A stretch of 64,000 nt of DNA from Tubiluchus corallicola. Lineage: Eukaryota; Priapulida; Priapulimorpha; Priapulimorphida; Tubiluchidae. A program made the translations under genes and the position numbers. Shown here piece after piece: positions 1-12,200 of this stretch (position 1 is its first letter; every line of letters starts with the position of its first letter). The DNA is taken from NCBI GenBank assembly GCA_030141605.1, contig JAQGDQ010000149.1:1-64000 (forward strand). The letters are read 5' to 3'. The notes under the pieces were generated by a model. The model ran no database searches. It was not told the DNA's origin and saw only the letters and a list, made by a program, of their open reading frames with translations.

Positions 1-2022
1 TGGCCAATAACACAAAAAACAAGTGTAATTCACTATATTTCTCAAAAAAAAACTGTAAGTATTATCATATTTAAACATTAGATTATTACTGAAACAATGT
101 AGTTATATTCTGTAATTGCAATATTATAGATTAGATATAAAATGTTGCGTGTACTAAAAATCAAAATATGTCTGTAAATAGTTAATTAATTAATCAAAGC
201 AGCATAGTCATAGAAGGATAGGGAAATGCCTGTCAACCAGTGAGGGACCTAAACCTTGCAATGGCCAATCAGGTACTTTCCATTTTCATGCTTAATTTTT
301 GTCCAAAGACTCTGGGAAATAATTTTATTGCAATATAAGTAAAAAATTCACTTTTACAACAAGTTTGGGCAGTAGTAGATTTTTTCATTGAAGATTCAGC
401 ATTTTGGTTGTCTGGAACAACGTTTAATCTTTCATATTACGCACACATCCTTGAATTACATTCTTTTTTTTGCGATGATTTGCTAGATAATTTTTTGCAG
501 TCAGGTGTATATAACAGTTATACTTTTTTTGGAATAAGTGGCAAATCGTTACACATCGTCCACTAATTTTTGTTTATAATTAAATCATGGGCGGCAATAA
601 GTGTCAGCGAGCAAAAGTAACTTTCCTAGCTTGCTTATCTCACATCTTCACGTTGTAGTCCTGACTAGTTCGCAACTGTCCATTGCCCAGCACCTCATTT
701 CTTCACTAATCAGGTTTTTGGTAATTGTTGCTTAATGGCATAGTGAGCCGTCAAGTTCTTTTTAGTCAGGTTAGTTAAGATTTATTACTTTGTAAATAAT
801 TGTCTGTACTAAGTAAGTTTATAACAATTGCATTTCTTTGTTTTTAACTACATAAAAGAAAATAAGAATTTTATTATAAATGCATAGATTGTAATATAAG
901 CTAACATAATATACTGTGTATCACATTATAGGCCAGTATTCATGTACGTATACATGATTTCATTTATGGGGCCACGGCTCTTCCATTTCAGCTAAATAAC
1001 AACCAGAATGTCATCAGTAAAATATTTAGCAGATGCAATGCGAGAGAATAATTGTTTACCTGGTAATGATAATAATAAAAATACTCCTGATCTGGCACTA
1101 TAAGAATGTTATGTTGTGTTTATGACACCCAATTCTAGTTAATGACAAACAATTTTTTATAATAAAGTTGAAATTAAGTTGTATTTTTGTACTGCCTGCA
1201 GGATAAATTTAATATCCAGTGGCTTGACATAAAAACCTGCGTATGACACAACGGCCTTTTAAAATAAAACTTCACAGGAATAATATAAATGGTGCTGGTA
1301 GAACTGCTGTTAAAATCGTTTTTATGAACACAAGCTTACACCTGGTCAAAGTTTTGTTGATGCTGTCGTTGTGAACTGCAGATAAATTATGTTACGCCAA
1401 AATTTTACAAAGATCTAAGGGTACTTTGACTTGAATTGCCAGGATACTCTAAAGACTCATTTTTGCAAAGAATGCATTGTGTAATTAGTCGTGAGATGTG
1501 GGGAATGTATTGGGCAAAGAACATGAATGAGAAGATGTCTTGTACATGTAACACATTATTCAAAAGTTTTTGATGAGAAGAGTGAAACTGTGTTAACATT
1601 AGAAGCCACTTGAAGATAATGTGAAGGTAAACGAAGAGTAGCAGCTTAATCAATGGCAATTCTAGAAATTTTCATATTTTTCTCAAAAGCAACACAGTTT
1701 CTGTTCTACATTCGATAAATACTACAAACATAGACATTGATTTGTGATGTTAACTAATCCTGCGACATTTTGAGCAACTGTTTTTTAAGAAGTTCTGCAC
1801 ATATCTGCACTTACTGTACAAGTTATTTTTGTACGTTCACCTGCATAAAAATGGCTTTATGATAAACCTTTCTTCCAACTGTATTAGGCTAACACAAGTG
1901 AATCGACTGAGTACTTTCTATGATCAGTCATGGTTATGGGGTTATGGTAAGCCACTACATCACACATACGAAATGATGACATCTTTGGTGCACTCATAGC
2001 ACGGATGGACTCTATTGAAGCA
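1..2022 (+). repeat. Left arm of the palindrome
   Basis: This is the reverse complement of 3578-5601. It is AT-rich and has no convincing gene. It contains an 84-codon minus-strand open frame (1405-1659) repeated identically in the other arm, and a short ATG-led frame around 1009-1103. Neither resembles a family I know. Confidence 0.9.
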
Positions 2023-3577
2023 AATGCTGATGTCCACTTGTGATATAATAATAAATATTTATAGTTTAGTATAGTACATAGTAATTATTTATTGACAGCA
2101 AGTCACAACATGCATAGATTAATGTAGGGCCCCAATGTTCATGGGGCTCCCAGGCAACTGTCCAGCACGCATATGTTAAGATAGCTCTGCAATTGCTTAT
2201 GTGGTTAAGGCAAACTAGTTAAAGAACTTCATTTTTGTGATATTAATTGAAACTTGAAGTGAATAGTGCAGATTGGTCAATTGGCAAGTTTTTTTTTAAT
2301 TGACCTTTCCCTAATAAATTACTGTCTGTGATATTGCAATTGCAAGATACACGCATGGCCTATTATGATGCTTCTATTATAAATTTATCTGTCTCTCATT
2401 TTACACTGTTTTTATTGTCATATGAGGTTAGGTGTACCATGTTGAACAAAGTATGCATGGTAACATGCAATGTTTGTTTTAATATGCCTTATAGTGTGCA
2501 CCATCGCAAGTGCTAATTTCGTGGTTATATTTTTGTTTGCCAAGAGTTGGAGGTCAGGAAAGAAAAAACTGCCTTATTTATTATTTCATGTGTCATAATG
2601 TGATGTGTACTTCTGGTGATACTTTTTGTATACGCCTGATGATTCTTAGAAAATTAATCAAAATTTCTAGTGTTATATATTGTAAAACCAAATGCAAAAA
2701 CTACATTACAGTAAATTTCTGTTTTTCTGTTTGTTTACCAATGAGAATGTATGATAAGCATTCAGTTATTTTCCCATAATATTTTATTTTATTCACTCTT
2801 AATGTTATCACCTGTTACCTATTTGTTTATCTAGTGCTGTATTTAATGCATCATTATTTTTGTGCTCATTTTATCTAAATGTAATGTATCACAATTTTGT
2901 AAATTAACATAAATTTTATTATTTATTCCATCACACAATAAATATTTGTTTGAATCGAATAAATTCATGCAAACTGAATTAACTTTTTGAGAATGTGTTA
3001 AACTGCATGTTTCTAAATTGGTAAGTGCATAGTGGGTACAGTACTTCTTCAGCCAGTTATAGCTGTATGATATATATATGTAAATAACTTCCTCACAACT
3101 ATTACAGAGCATGTACTGAAATATTGGGTGGGTCTGACAAAGAGAGTGTGATCTAGCTTAGGAAGGTATTTACAAAATAATACTTTGATATTTATTTATG
3201 AATTTGAGATTTTTTTGTAAGTTGTTCCAAGCCCAATGTTTATTCAGTAATTACCTTTGTGACAATTGTTTGCATGTGAGTAAGGCACTTAGTTACGTCT
3301 GTGTATCTGCACAACAAAACTAAAGCAGATCAAGTTGTAATCACAAAATCTGTTACTGTGTTAGGTGTGTACAAGACTTGGAGACCTGATGTTTTTTGCT
3401 TCAAAAGGTTTAAGGTCAAAGTGACAAAGGTGAGTTCTGGGTAGATTGACAGTCATATAGACTGATTATAGACTCATATAGAATCTACTATGACAATGAT
3501 ACCAAAAATGTAATAATTTCACTTCTGATGGTACGGATCTATGCCTCTGAGTGCCTTCTAGGTGAGCAGATTCATTA
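2023..3577. other. Spacer between palindrome arms
   Basis: This 1.55-kb stretch of AT-rich single-copy-looking sequence separates the arms. Open frames here are under 90 codons and of biased composition, with no splice-flanked exon I can defend. I see nothing functional in it. Confidence 0.6.
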
Positions 3578-5601
3578 TGCTTCAATAGAGTCCATCCGTG
3601 CTATGAGTGCACCAAAGATGTCATCATTTCGTATGTGTGATGTAGTGGCTTACCATGTAACCCCATAACCATGACTGATCATAGAAAGTACTCAGTCGAT
3701 TCACTTGTGTTAGCCTAATACAGTTGGAAGAAAGGTTTATCATAAAGCCATTTTGCTGCAGGTGAACGTACAAAAATAACTTGTACAGTAAGTGCAGATA
3801 TGTGCAGAACTTCTTAAAAAACAGTTGCTCAAAATGTCGCAGGATTAGTTAACATCACAAATCAATGTCTATGTTTGTAGTATTTATCGAATGTAGAACA
3901 GAAACTGTGTTGCTTTTGAGAAAAATATGAAAATTTCTAGAATTGCCATTGATTAAGCTGCTACTCTTCGTTTACCTTCACATTATCTTCAAGTGGCTTC
4001 TAATGTTAACACAGTTTCACTCTTCTCATCAAAAACTTTTGAATAATGTGTTACATGTACAAGACATCTTCTCATTCATGTTCTTTGCCCAATACATTCC
4101 CCACATCTCACGACTAATTACACAATGCATTCTTTGCAAAAATGAGTCTTTAGAGTATCCTGGCAATTCAAGTCAAAGTACCCTTAGATCTTTGTAAAAT
4201 TTTGGCGTAACATAATTTATCTGCAGTTCACAACGACAGCATCAACAAAACTTTGACCAGGTGTAAGCTTGTGTTCATAAAAACGATTTTAACAGCAGTT
4301 CTACCAGCACCATTTATATTATTCCTGTGAAGTTTTATTTTAAAAGGCCGTTGTGTCATACGCAGGTTTTTATGTCAAGCCACTGGATATTAAATTTATC
4401 CTGCAGGCAGTACAAAAATACAACTTAATTTCAACTTTATTATAAAAAATTGTTTGTCATTAACTAGAATTGGGTGTCATAAACACAACATAACATTCTT
4501 ATAGTGCCAGATCAGGAGTATTTTTATTATTATCATTACCAGGTAAACAATTATTCTCTCGCATTGCATCTGCTAAATATTTTACTGATGACATTCTGGT
4601 TGTTATTTAGCTGAAATGGAAGAGCCGTGGCCCCATAAATGAAATCATGTATACGTACATGAATACTGGCCTATAATGTGATACACAGTATATTATGTTA
4701 GCTTATATTACAATCTATGCATTTATAATAAAATTCTTATTTTCTTTTATGTAGTTAAAAACAAAGAAATGCAATTGTTATAAACTTACTTAGTACAGAC
4801 AATTATTTACAAAGTAATAAATCTTAACTAACCTGACTAAAAAGAACTTGACGGCTCACTATGCCATTAAGCAACAATTACCAAAAACCTGATTAGTGAA
4901 GAAATGAGGTGCTGGGCAATGGACAGTTGCGAACTAGTCAGGACTACAACGTGAAGATGTGAGATAAGCAAGCTAGGAAAGTTACTTTTGCTCGCTGACA
5001 CTTATTGCCGCCCATGATTTAATTATAAACAAAAATTAGTGGACGATGTGTAACGATTTGCCACTTATTCCAAAAAAAGTATAACTGTTATATACACCTG
5101 ACTGCAAAAAATTATCTAGCAAATCATCGCAAAAAAAAGAATGTAATTCAAGGATGTGTGCGTAATATGAAAGATTAAACGTTGTTCCAGACAACCAAAA
5201 TGCTGAATCTTCAATGAAAAAATCTACTACTGCCCAAACTTGTTGTAAAAGTGAATTTTTTACTTATATTGCAATAAAATTATTTCCCAGAGTCTTTGGA
5301 CAAAAATTAAGCATGAAAATGGAAAGTACCTGATTGGCCATTGCAAGGTTTAGGTCCCTCACTGGTTGACAGGCATTTCCCTATCCTTCTATGACTATGC
5401 TGCTTTGATTAATTAATTAACTATTTACAGACATATTTTGATTTTTAGTACACGCAACATTTTATATCTAATCTATAATATTGCAATTACAGAATATAAC
5501 TACATTGTTTCAGTAATAATCTAATGTTTAAATATGATAATACTTACAGTTTTTTTTTGAGAAATATAGTGAATTACACTTGTTTTTTGTGTTATTGGCC
5601 A
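3578..5601 (-). repeat. Right arm of the palindrome
   Basis: This is the mirror copy of 1-2022, two bases longer than the left arm. It carries the second copy of the 84-codon open frame (3943-4197, plus strand). The outer end at 5601 is followed by single-copy sequence. Confidence 0.9.
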
Positions 5602-6294
5602 AATAATGGCCAAGTAATGTTTATAAAGACTCAAAGAACTTTCAGAATATTGCTAAATTACATTATATAAATAACTGTAATCAAAAAGCTCTCCATGTAA
5701 AACAAAGAGTCATTGAAAAGTTTAGCAAATCATTGAATTTGCATGTAAACTAAGAAATCTACCAAATATGCTTTTAAAATTTCTATAATTGCTGTGCTCT
5801 GACGTATGTTACTACACCATTTGCACGTATTTGGGAGAATCATTGCATTTTGTAAATACTTCTTCTCAGTATAATAGTTCTTAGGTTATTGTCTAACAGC
5901 ATATCAAATCTCAAAAATAATTTGTTTATATACATGATATACGAAACCTTTAATCTACATTAGTATCTATAACACTATGCAAAATATAAAATTGTTTTGT
6001 GATGATGCCAAAATAACAACATGTTCATCAAGTTACATGCCAAGGTCTAATTCTGATCACCCTAAGGTGTTTACAGTGTCACGTGAACAGCTTACACTTA
6101 AGAACTATCCACAAATATTCAGTACAATGTCATTTTGTATGATGAATAAAAAATAACAAACCTGCATTACTGTTAGCACCTCTTCGTGATTGAAAAGCTA
6201 CGTATTCACAAACGCCATAATATTATTAAAATATTGGGACAAAACAGCCCATTCAAATGGATCAAGCTTTGATCTAGTTAAAAATTAATTTCAT
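5602..6294. other. Intergenic gap between palindrome and the 901-residue gene
   Basis: This is AT-rich sequence downstream of the stop codon at 6297-6295 and presumably holds the 3' untranslated region of that minus-strand gene. An ATTAAA-type polyadenylation hexamer reads on the minus strand at about 5949-5954. I see nothing else. Confidence 0.4.
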
Positions 6295-8797
6295 TCACTT
6301 AATTACCGGTCTTTTTAATGCTGATGCGCGAGATTCTTCTCCTTTCAGTGATTTACCAGATGGTTCAGGAATGGTATTTAATATTTGTGAATTTTTGTTG
6401 GATCTTGAGCTCCGGTCAATAGTTGACCTGCTTACTCTGTTAGTTCTATCTCCATCGTAATTGAAATGACTGGTGCTTATAGCATGTTGTTGCAGCTTCT
6501 CTTGCACAGGTGCTTCAGGAAGAATATACCCATTTCTCAAGTCTTCTATATTGCCATTCCCGTGTACATGGTTAGTTACTGCCCCAGTTTGATTTGCTTG
6601 TGAATATCCGTTGACAAAATCTCTTTCATCTGGTTGTACACCTTGAATGCGGCCATGAAATGAATTAGCTCCTTTACCAATCGTATTTCTTTCTAGAGTT
6701 TTCTCGCGCTGTACAGGTGAAGGATGCTTAATGTAGTAATGTTCCTGGCTTGGGTACGTTTTGTAGTTTCTAGTGTCTACATACAATGGCTCCTTATGTC
6801 TGTCTGCTGTGTGGCGCACAGAAGGCATCTCAGTTGATCGAATGTATCTTGGTGAAGGTTGCTGAGGACTGTTGCTTCTGCTAGGTGAAGGATGCCTAGC
6901 TCTCCTGTAATGATCTATTCTGCCATTTGAGTCGTTTCTAGGTGAACTGCTTCTTCCATCGTGTATGTAGTCCTTATAAGTTGTTCTATAACCTCGGTTT
7001 TCATATGCAATCTGACCACCATCTATGTTAGCATCTCTGTGGCCATAACGCGGCGAACTCCTTTTCATTTCATCACTATATTGTGGAGGTGGTATCCCCA
7101 TTCTTTCATTCATTCCTGGTGAAGTTCTTTCTACACTTTGTTGATGCAGCCCATTTCGTTCATTTCCAAAAAAATCTGGTGAACCTTGTTGTTTCTGGTA
7201 TTGAAAATGTAAAGAAGACCTATTTTCCCTATAAGGTTTTCCTGAAGAATTACCATTCTTGTCTTCGTATTCTCTTTCAGTAAATCGATCCTCTTGACGG
7301 TTCATTGACTGTCTTCGTGGTAGCCTACTATTTCTAAGAATTGATGGCGAGTGCTTCGGATTTTCATTAGAATAAGAATAATGTGGGTCTCTATTGTCTG
7401 GGGACCAACGATGGTAGTGAGATCTGTCATTAATGTCGAATGGTGCTGAACCATTTGTGTAACGTCTTCTGTCATCCAACTGTCCCGTAGATTTATATTT
7501 TGGCTTATGTTTTGAATCTTTTGAAAGAAAGCTAAACCACCTGTCAATTTTCTTTGATAGCTTTGCTTTGTCAGGTTTCTCTCTGTACGGTTCCTCTCTG
7601 TATATAACTTTTTTATCTGTCTGTGTACCAGCAGTTCTCATGCTTTGTGTTCTGTCTATAGGGTTTTCGCGTCTTTCACGTTGAGGTGAATCTTCCCTTC
7701 GCAGAGTTGCTCTGTAGTTCCACTCTTGTGGTTGCACAATGGTTGATTTTATGTGGTGTTGGTCATAGCTTGATGATCTGATTTTGTCATCTTCCCCATG
7801 TCGGTTTGACATGTGCCTTGAGGACAAAGAAGGTTTTTTATAGTCGTTCCTATCCAGAGTTTGTGCTCGATACCTTTGTCTACCCTTATTAACGTTTACG
7901 TGGATGCCTGCATTGCCATTTATATGAAAATTGCGTTTCTCTTCGTGGTGCAGAAAGTGCTCACTTTGGTTTCTATGGTTACAATTTTCTGCATTGTCTT
8001 TTGTTTTGAGTAACAGTTCCGGTTGTGGTTGACGAGAAGTGGTATAGTTTCCATTTTGAATAAGGCGGTAGTGGTTGTTGTCATTTCCGTTTTCCATTAC
8101 TTCAATATTTGTCCGATAATAATCTATATCATTATTCTTCTCTTGTTTCCGATATTCTTTACTGTCTGTTATTGTGCTACCATCAGAAGAAGTGTCATAC
8201 ACATCAAATGTTGTTTCATAACCTGAAACAAAAACACTGTTGGTCCGCTTGCTATTTTCTTTTGCCTTTTCTTCTTTTTCTTGGGAAGTCTTTGTGATGT
8301 ACCTTTTATAGTATTCCTGATTCTCTTCTCTAGGCTTTGCATCAAAATTTATTTGATTGCTGTACGGAAACAGATAATGTCTATCCCTAGGACCTTGCTT
8401 ACGGTACATACTTGAATCATGACTAGTATCCGTAGCGTATCCACTGTTAACAACAGTTTGCGTTTTTGCAAACGATTTTGATTGTGGTTGGAGATTTTGT
8501 GAACTTATATATACATCTGGGGCAGGGTTCTTACTGGATTTTTGTGAGTCACTGTTGTAGCTTCTGGTCACCTGATCATTCCAAATCTCTGAGTACCTTC
8601 TTTCTGGTATTTGATGCATTTTGTTATCTTTATCTACCTTGGCATACATTGCGTAAGCTGCAGCATCACTTTTTGTTCTTTTGGGTCTGTTCTGAATGCG
8701 AGGGATGTCAAACCTGTGATAGTGTTCATCATCCATTAAAAGTCTGTTGTACATGCCACGATCATCTATGCTGTTTCTTGTTTCTTTACGAAATTCT
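6295..8797 (-). CDS. Large last exon of the 901-residue gene
   Basis: The acceptor ATTGCAG lies just above 8797, and an 834-codon open frame runs to a stop at 6297-6295. Such a long frame in AT-rich DNA is strong evidence of coding. The open frame itself extends a few codons into the intron with an in-frame ATG, but that ATG lies upstream of the acceptor and is probably not used. Confidence 0.85.
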
Positions 8798-9272
8798 CTG
8801 CAATGATTCAAGTAGCATAGTTAATATAAAACATAATTTGCATTGTTAGAAAATAAATGCGAGTGCTGTGTAGCAAGTGAGAGAAGAATCCAATTGGTGA
8901 CATTAAACTTTTTACACTGCATAAGTGCAGAGTTTTATCTTCTTTGACTTTCATGTTGTTTTTTTATATCCAGCCAAGACTCAAATTCTACTTCAATAAA
9001 TCTAATGGGTACATATTATAAATACTACATGTTTAGGTCGTACATATAGTGTCTTTTAATTAACTTTACCTGGCCAGTGGAGATTTCGTTACATCTTCGT
9101 AGTGGTTATGTGGGTCAAGGTTATCAGGTGCATTGCGGTTGACATAAGCTCTACGCATGGACCACTCGTGCGTGGATTGCATATGTTCCTCACCAACATC
9201 GTCATGGTCTCTCCTCAGGCTTCTTTCGTTGCGCACTTGCAATCGCTGACTATCTTGTTCCAGTGGTCTCAT
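6295..9272 (-). CDS. Unrecognised low-complexity, probably disordered protein (about 901 residues), two coding exons
   Basis: I do not recognise this protein. Two exons join as 9070-9272 and 6295-8797, giving 2,706 bp including the stop. The start is the ATG at 9272-9270, inside an exon whose acceptor is at 9281-9282; its context is weak, so further coding exons upstream are possible. The protein is rich in Arg, Ser, Asn, Tyr, His and Gln and has no signal peptide or membrane segment, so it is probably cytoplasmic or nuclear and largely unfolded. Visible features are two SGY(A/E)T motifs (about residues 186 and 259), a lone amphipathic stretch KIDRWFSFLSK (about 484-494), and about a dozen Ser-Pro sites clustered in the second half, including HPSPSRSNSPQQPSPR near 703. 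These Ser-Pro sites suggest proline-directed phosphorylation, as in cytoskeletal or junctional scaffold proteins; this is inference only. Nearly all the coding sequence lies in one 2.5-kb last exon. Confidence 0.72.
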
Positions 9273-9280
9273 TGGAAGTC
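9070..9280 (-). CDS. Upstream exon of the 901-residue gene (contains putative start codon)
   Basis: The exon is bounded by an acceptor (TTTCAG, minus strand) and a donor CCAG|GTAAAG. It starts in phase 1 and ends in phase 2, and it continues exactly in frame into the large last exon. Its translation from the ATG at 9272 is charged and Arg/His-rich. If the gene has coding exons further upstream, bases 9273-9280 are coding too. Confidence 0.7.
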
Positions 9281-12200
9281 CTGAAATAGCAAATAGTAGT
9301 GAATAGTAATGTGTTCTGAACTTCAGCTGAAGAACATTCATTTTCTTAAGGGCACTTTTGTCGCAGTTATAGCCAATATGACGGAATATATGTTACATAG
9401 ACAACATTAATTTATACAAATTAATTGGTCTGCAAAAGCAGATTATTACAAGTGAAGTTTAGGTGTCGCAAGTAAGTTATAAGCTAAATGTCAGGCCTAG
9501 TTGTTATTGTCCCGCTAAGCCAAAATCAAATGTGGTTTGTATTCACGCGTAGTGCTCCCCAACTCCAAGTCAAGTATTCGTCGAAACTGAAATCTAGTTC
9601 TGACAATTTCTCACAAAATTCATTGTGTAATGTCTCCAACAATGCACCAGTTATCGTCTTTACCAGGGTTTTAGCATTCATTTTTTTCAATTGCATGTTT
9701 CGTTTTCTTTATAACTAGTACACTTTCATCATTTTTTCAATTCCCTTTCCATTTAGTTTTAATTTAGGTGAATTGAACGGGAACATGCTCTTGAAAGTAA
9801 CAGTTACGGAGAAGATTTTCTGTTATACCCGGTACCTTTTTAGTTGTTAGCATTGTGTTAGACATGAAAAAATTTGTTTTTTCAGCAGTTCGCATACCTA
9901 CACTTCACCTGGCCTTAATTATTTATTTAAACTCGGTTAGCGCCCGGCAAAGAGGATCTTTTTGTTGCTTTTTGTCCACCAATGGAAATGGATTCACTTA
10001 GCAAAACTGCAGGATATTAAAGATGGCATTATTAAATGCCGCACGCGTCTCAGTAGTAGCTTTGTCTCGCGTGAGTATATGCTACTAAAAGAAAACTTGA
10101 TACAGAACATTTTTCGCTTTAATACAGCAACGCTCATTCTGCTGTACTAGAAAAAAACTTTTGAAGCAACGATTACACCCATTAAACAACCAAGTTCGTG
10201 AAATATAAAACAGCGCCCTTGAGCTTTGGAGCGAGATCATCCCGGTTTTTAAGCAATCGGCCTTCAAAATAACTACTGCTGTCTTGCAGGTTTTCTTTGT
10301 AACTTATATAATATGTGCCTTTTGTGCAGTGCCCACGTTATTTTGAAATAACTAATGTGGTGATGCTACTGCCTGTTCGTGCATGTGAAAAAACCAATAG
10401 CTCACGCCTACTAACAACAAAAATGTTAAAGACTGACTTTTTTAAACAAATTAGTTTTATAGTATTTGCCTAGAGATGACTTTTGTTACAATAGTGTTTT
10501 AGATTGTACACACTGACTTGTTAGTTTATGCTTGCTTTCAGAACTCGCCTTTGAAAGCACGGTTCATTCGCTTTCACATTTACGTAATTATGTATTTGTG
10601 ATTCATTTGTTACAGTGAAATAAAACCACGTCAGAGACTAGTAACAGTGGCAATGACATCGACGACAATAACGACAAAACTGAAAAATCACAAGAAGTGT
10701 GAAATGTTTTTATAGGGATAGCTATCGATTTACGGGCGGGGCCATTTCTGACACTGAAATAATACAGCAAAATTGTGAACACACAATAATAAACGATACA
10801 AGCATTTATAAGCTATTAACAAGTGAGCTATAGAGTATGGAATAACAACAAGTAAAGCTTTCAATTTTGTGTCTTTTATGATTAATCTTGCTTAATCTAC
10901 TCTGGACAGCGTACTGATGTTTAAAATTTGACTTTTATCCCGTCTGGAATTTTTGCATTTGTTAACAAAAATGTCGAAAACGTCGATTTTGCAAAGTCAA
11001 TAAGTCTAAAGCAGCATTACGATACATTGCTATAGGTTGAATACGCAAACGAATGCTAGACCAGTTTACTTACAAACATTGGAATTCTTGTAAATTCTTG
11101 GAATTTTTTAAATTCCTTTGCATGCTTTTGCCGTGTTGTCGTGTATAGACTCAAGTGAGTTCATAATGATGCGGTGAATAGTATTACTAAGAAATCTTAA
11201 TAACTATACTAACTTATACACTAGTATATAAAGTTTTACAGTTGACCTACTGATACCCTTCAAAAATAACCTTGCTAAACGTCATGGGCGATAGAGATTT
11301 CTAAACATCTTTTAGGTGTGTAAAGAAAGTGAAGTATGCTATGATCAAAAACGAGGTTTGCATCAAGAGACTCAAGATAGGTCGCGAACTTCAACCATCC
11401 CACAGTCTTCTACCATATAGATAAGGAATTTCCATAGACCCCAAAAGGACACGCTTTCTTTGCATGCTCACTTTGAAGTGAGAGGGGTAAGCCTAATCTT
11501 AATTACTGCTACAGTGACTAGATTTTTACAATACGTTGTACATTAAAAAGCAAGTTGATTTGATCCTGCCGAGTCATACATTATATTTCTAGAATGAAAG
11601 TCGACTTATTGACACCACTTTGCAATGAGAGAATTCCAGAATGCTAGTTAATCAAGCAAACAGCACAACTCTATCTTAGTCTGAAGAGTAAACTGTTGGG
11701 TGAAAGTCTTTATGACAAACAGCGAAATGTAAGTAAGCAAAATGAACACGATTTGAAGCCACTTTGCCAAGTGAAAGTAAACAAATTATTTGTAAGGCTG
11801 ATTGTTTTTTATTCGGGTCAGCGATAAACAGTTTTTATTTATAGGCATTAGTGAATAGATTCAGCACAGAAACTGTCTATTAAAGACCTTCTTATCACAA
11901 ACAGCTCTTTCTATTAATTTAATTTGAACTTGGTCATTATAAACTGCGCTGCTTTAAAGTCCCCATCCTGTTTGTATTTAGGCCTATATTTGAATTCGTG
12001 TACTAATTAATAACTTATTACTCTTCTTATTTTCTAATAGGAAGATGATTTATTCGTACATAGTGAGCAGTAGTCACGACTGTATAGACCTTAAGCGCTC
12101 GCATATAGTGAAAGTTTCGGAACTTCATTATGACTGTTTGTTTACATGAAAATATATTGAAGGACTTTCAGGAAATCTGCGCGGATTTTCCTAGTTGCAA

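Larger units (their letters stand above)
1..5601. repeat. Giant near-perfect inverted repeat (palindrome), two 2.02-kb arms
   Basis: Bases 1-2022 are the reverse complement of 3578-5601. I aligned many stretches by eye. The only differences seen are a two-base substitution (near 1847 versus 3753) and a two-base insertion in the right arm (near 3657), both close to the inner ends. The arms flank a unique spacer at 2023-3577. The left arm begins at the window edge, so its true outer end is unknown; the right arm ends at TGGCCA around 5596-5601, and a second TGGCCA follows at 5607. The near-identity means a recent inverted duplication, ongoing gene conversion, a large foldback transposon, or an assembly error. 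No transposase is recognisable in the arms or spacer. Confidence 0.93.

Noticed and set aside
1405-1659. 84-codon open frame, identical copy at 3943-4197
   Set aside because: Its duplication is explained by the palindrome. The composition (Leu/Ile/Phe-rich) is what AT-rich DNA gives by chance, and no family is recognised.
8466-8849. 127-codon plus-strand open frame opposite the large exon
   Set aside because: It is the antisense shadow of the 834-codon exon, with Cys/Phe/Leu-rich composition typical of antisense frames.
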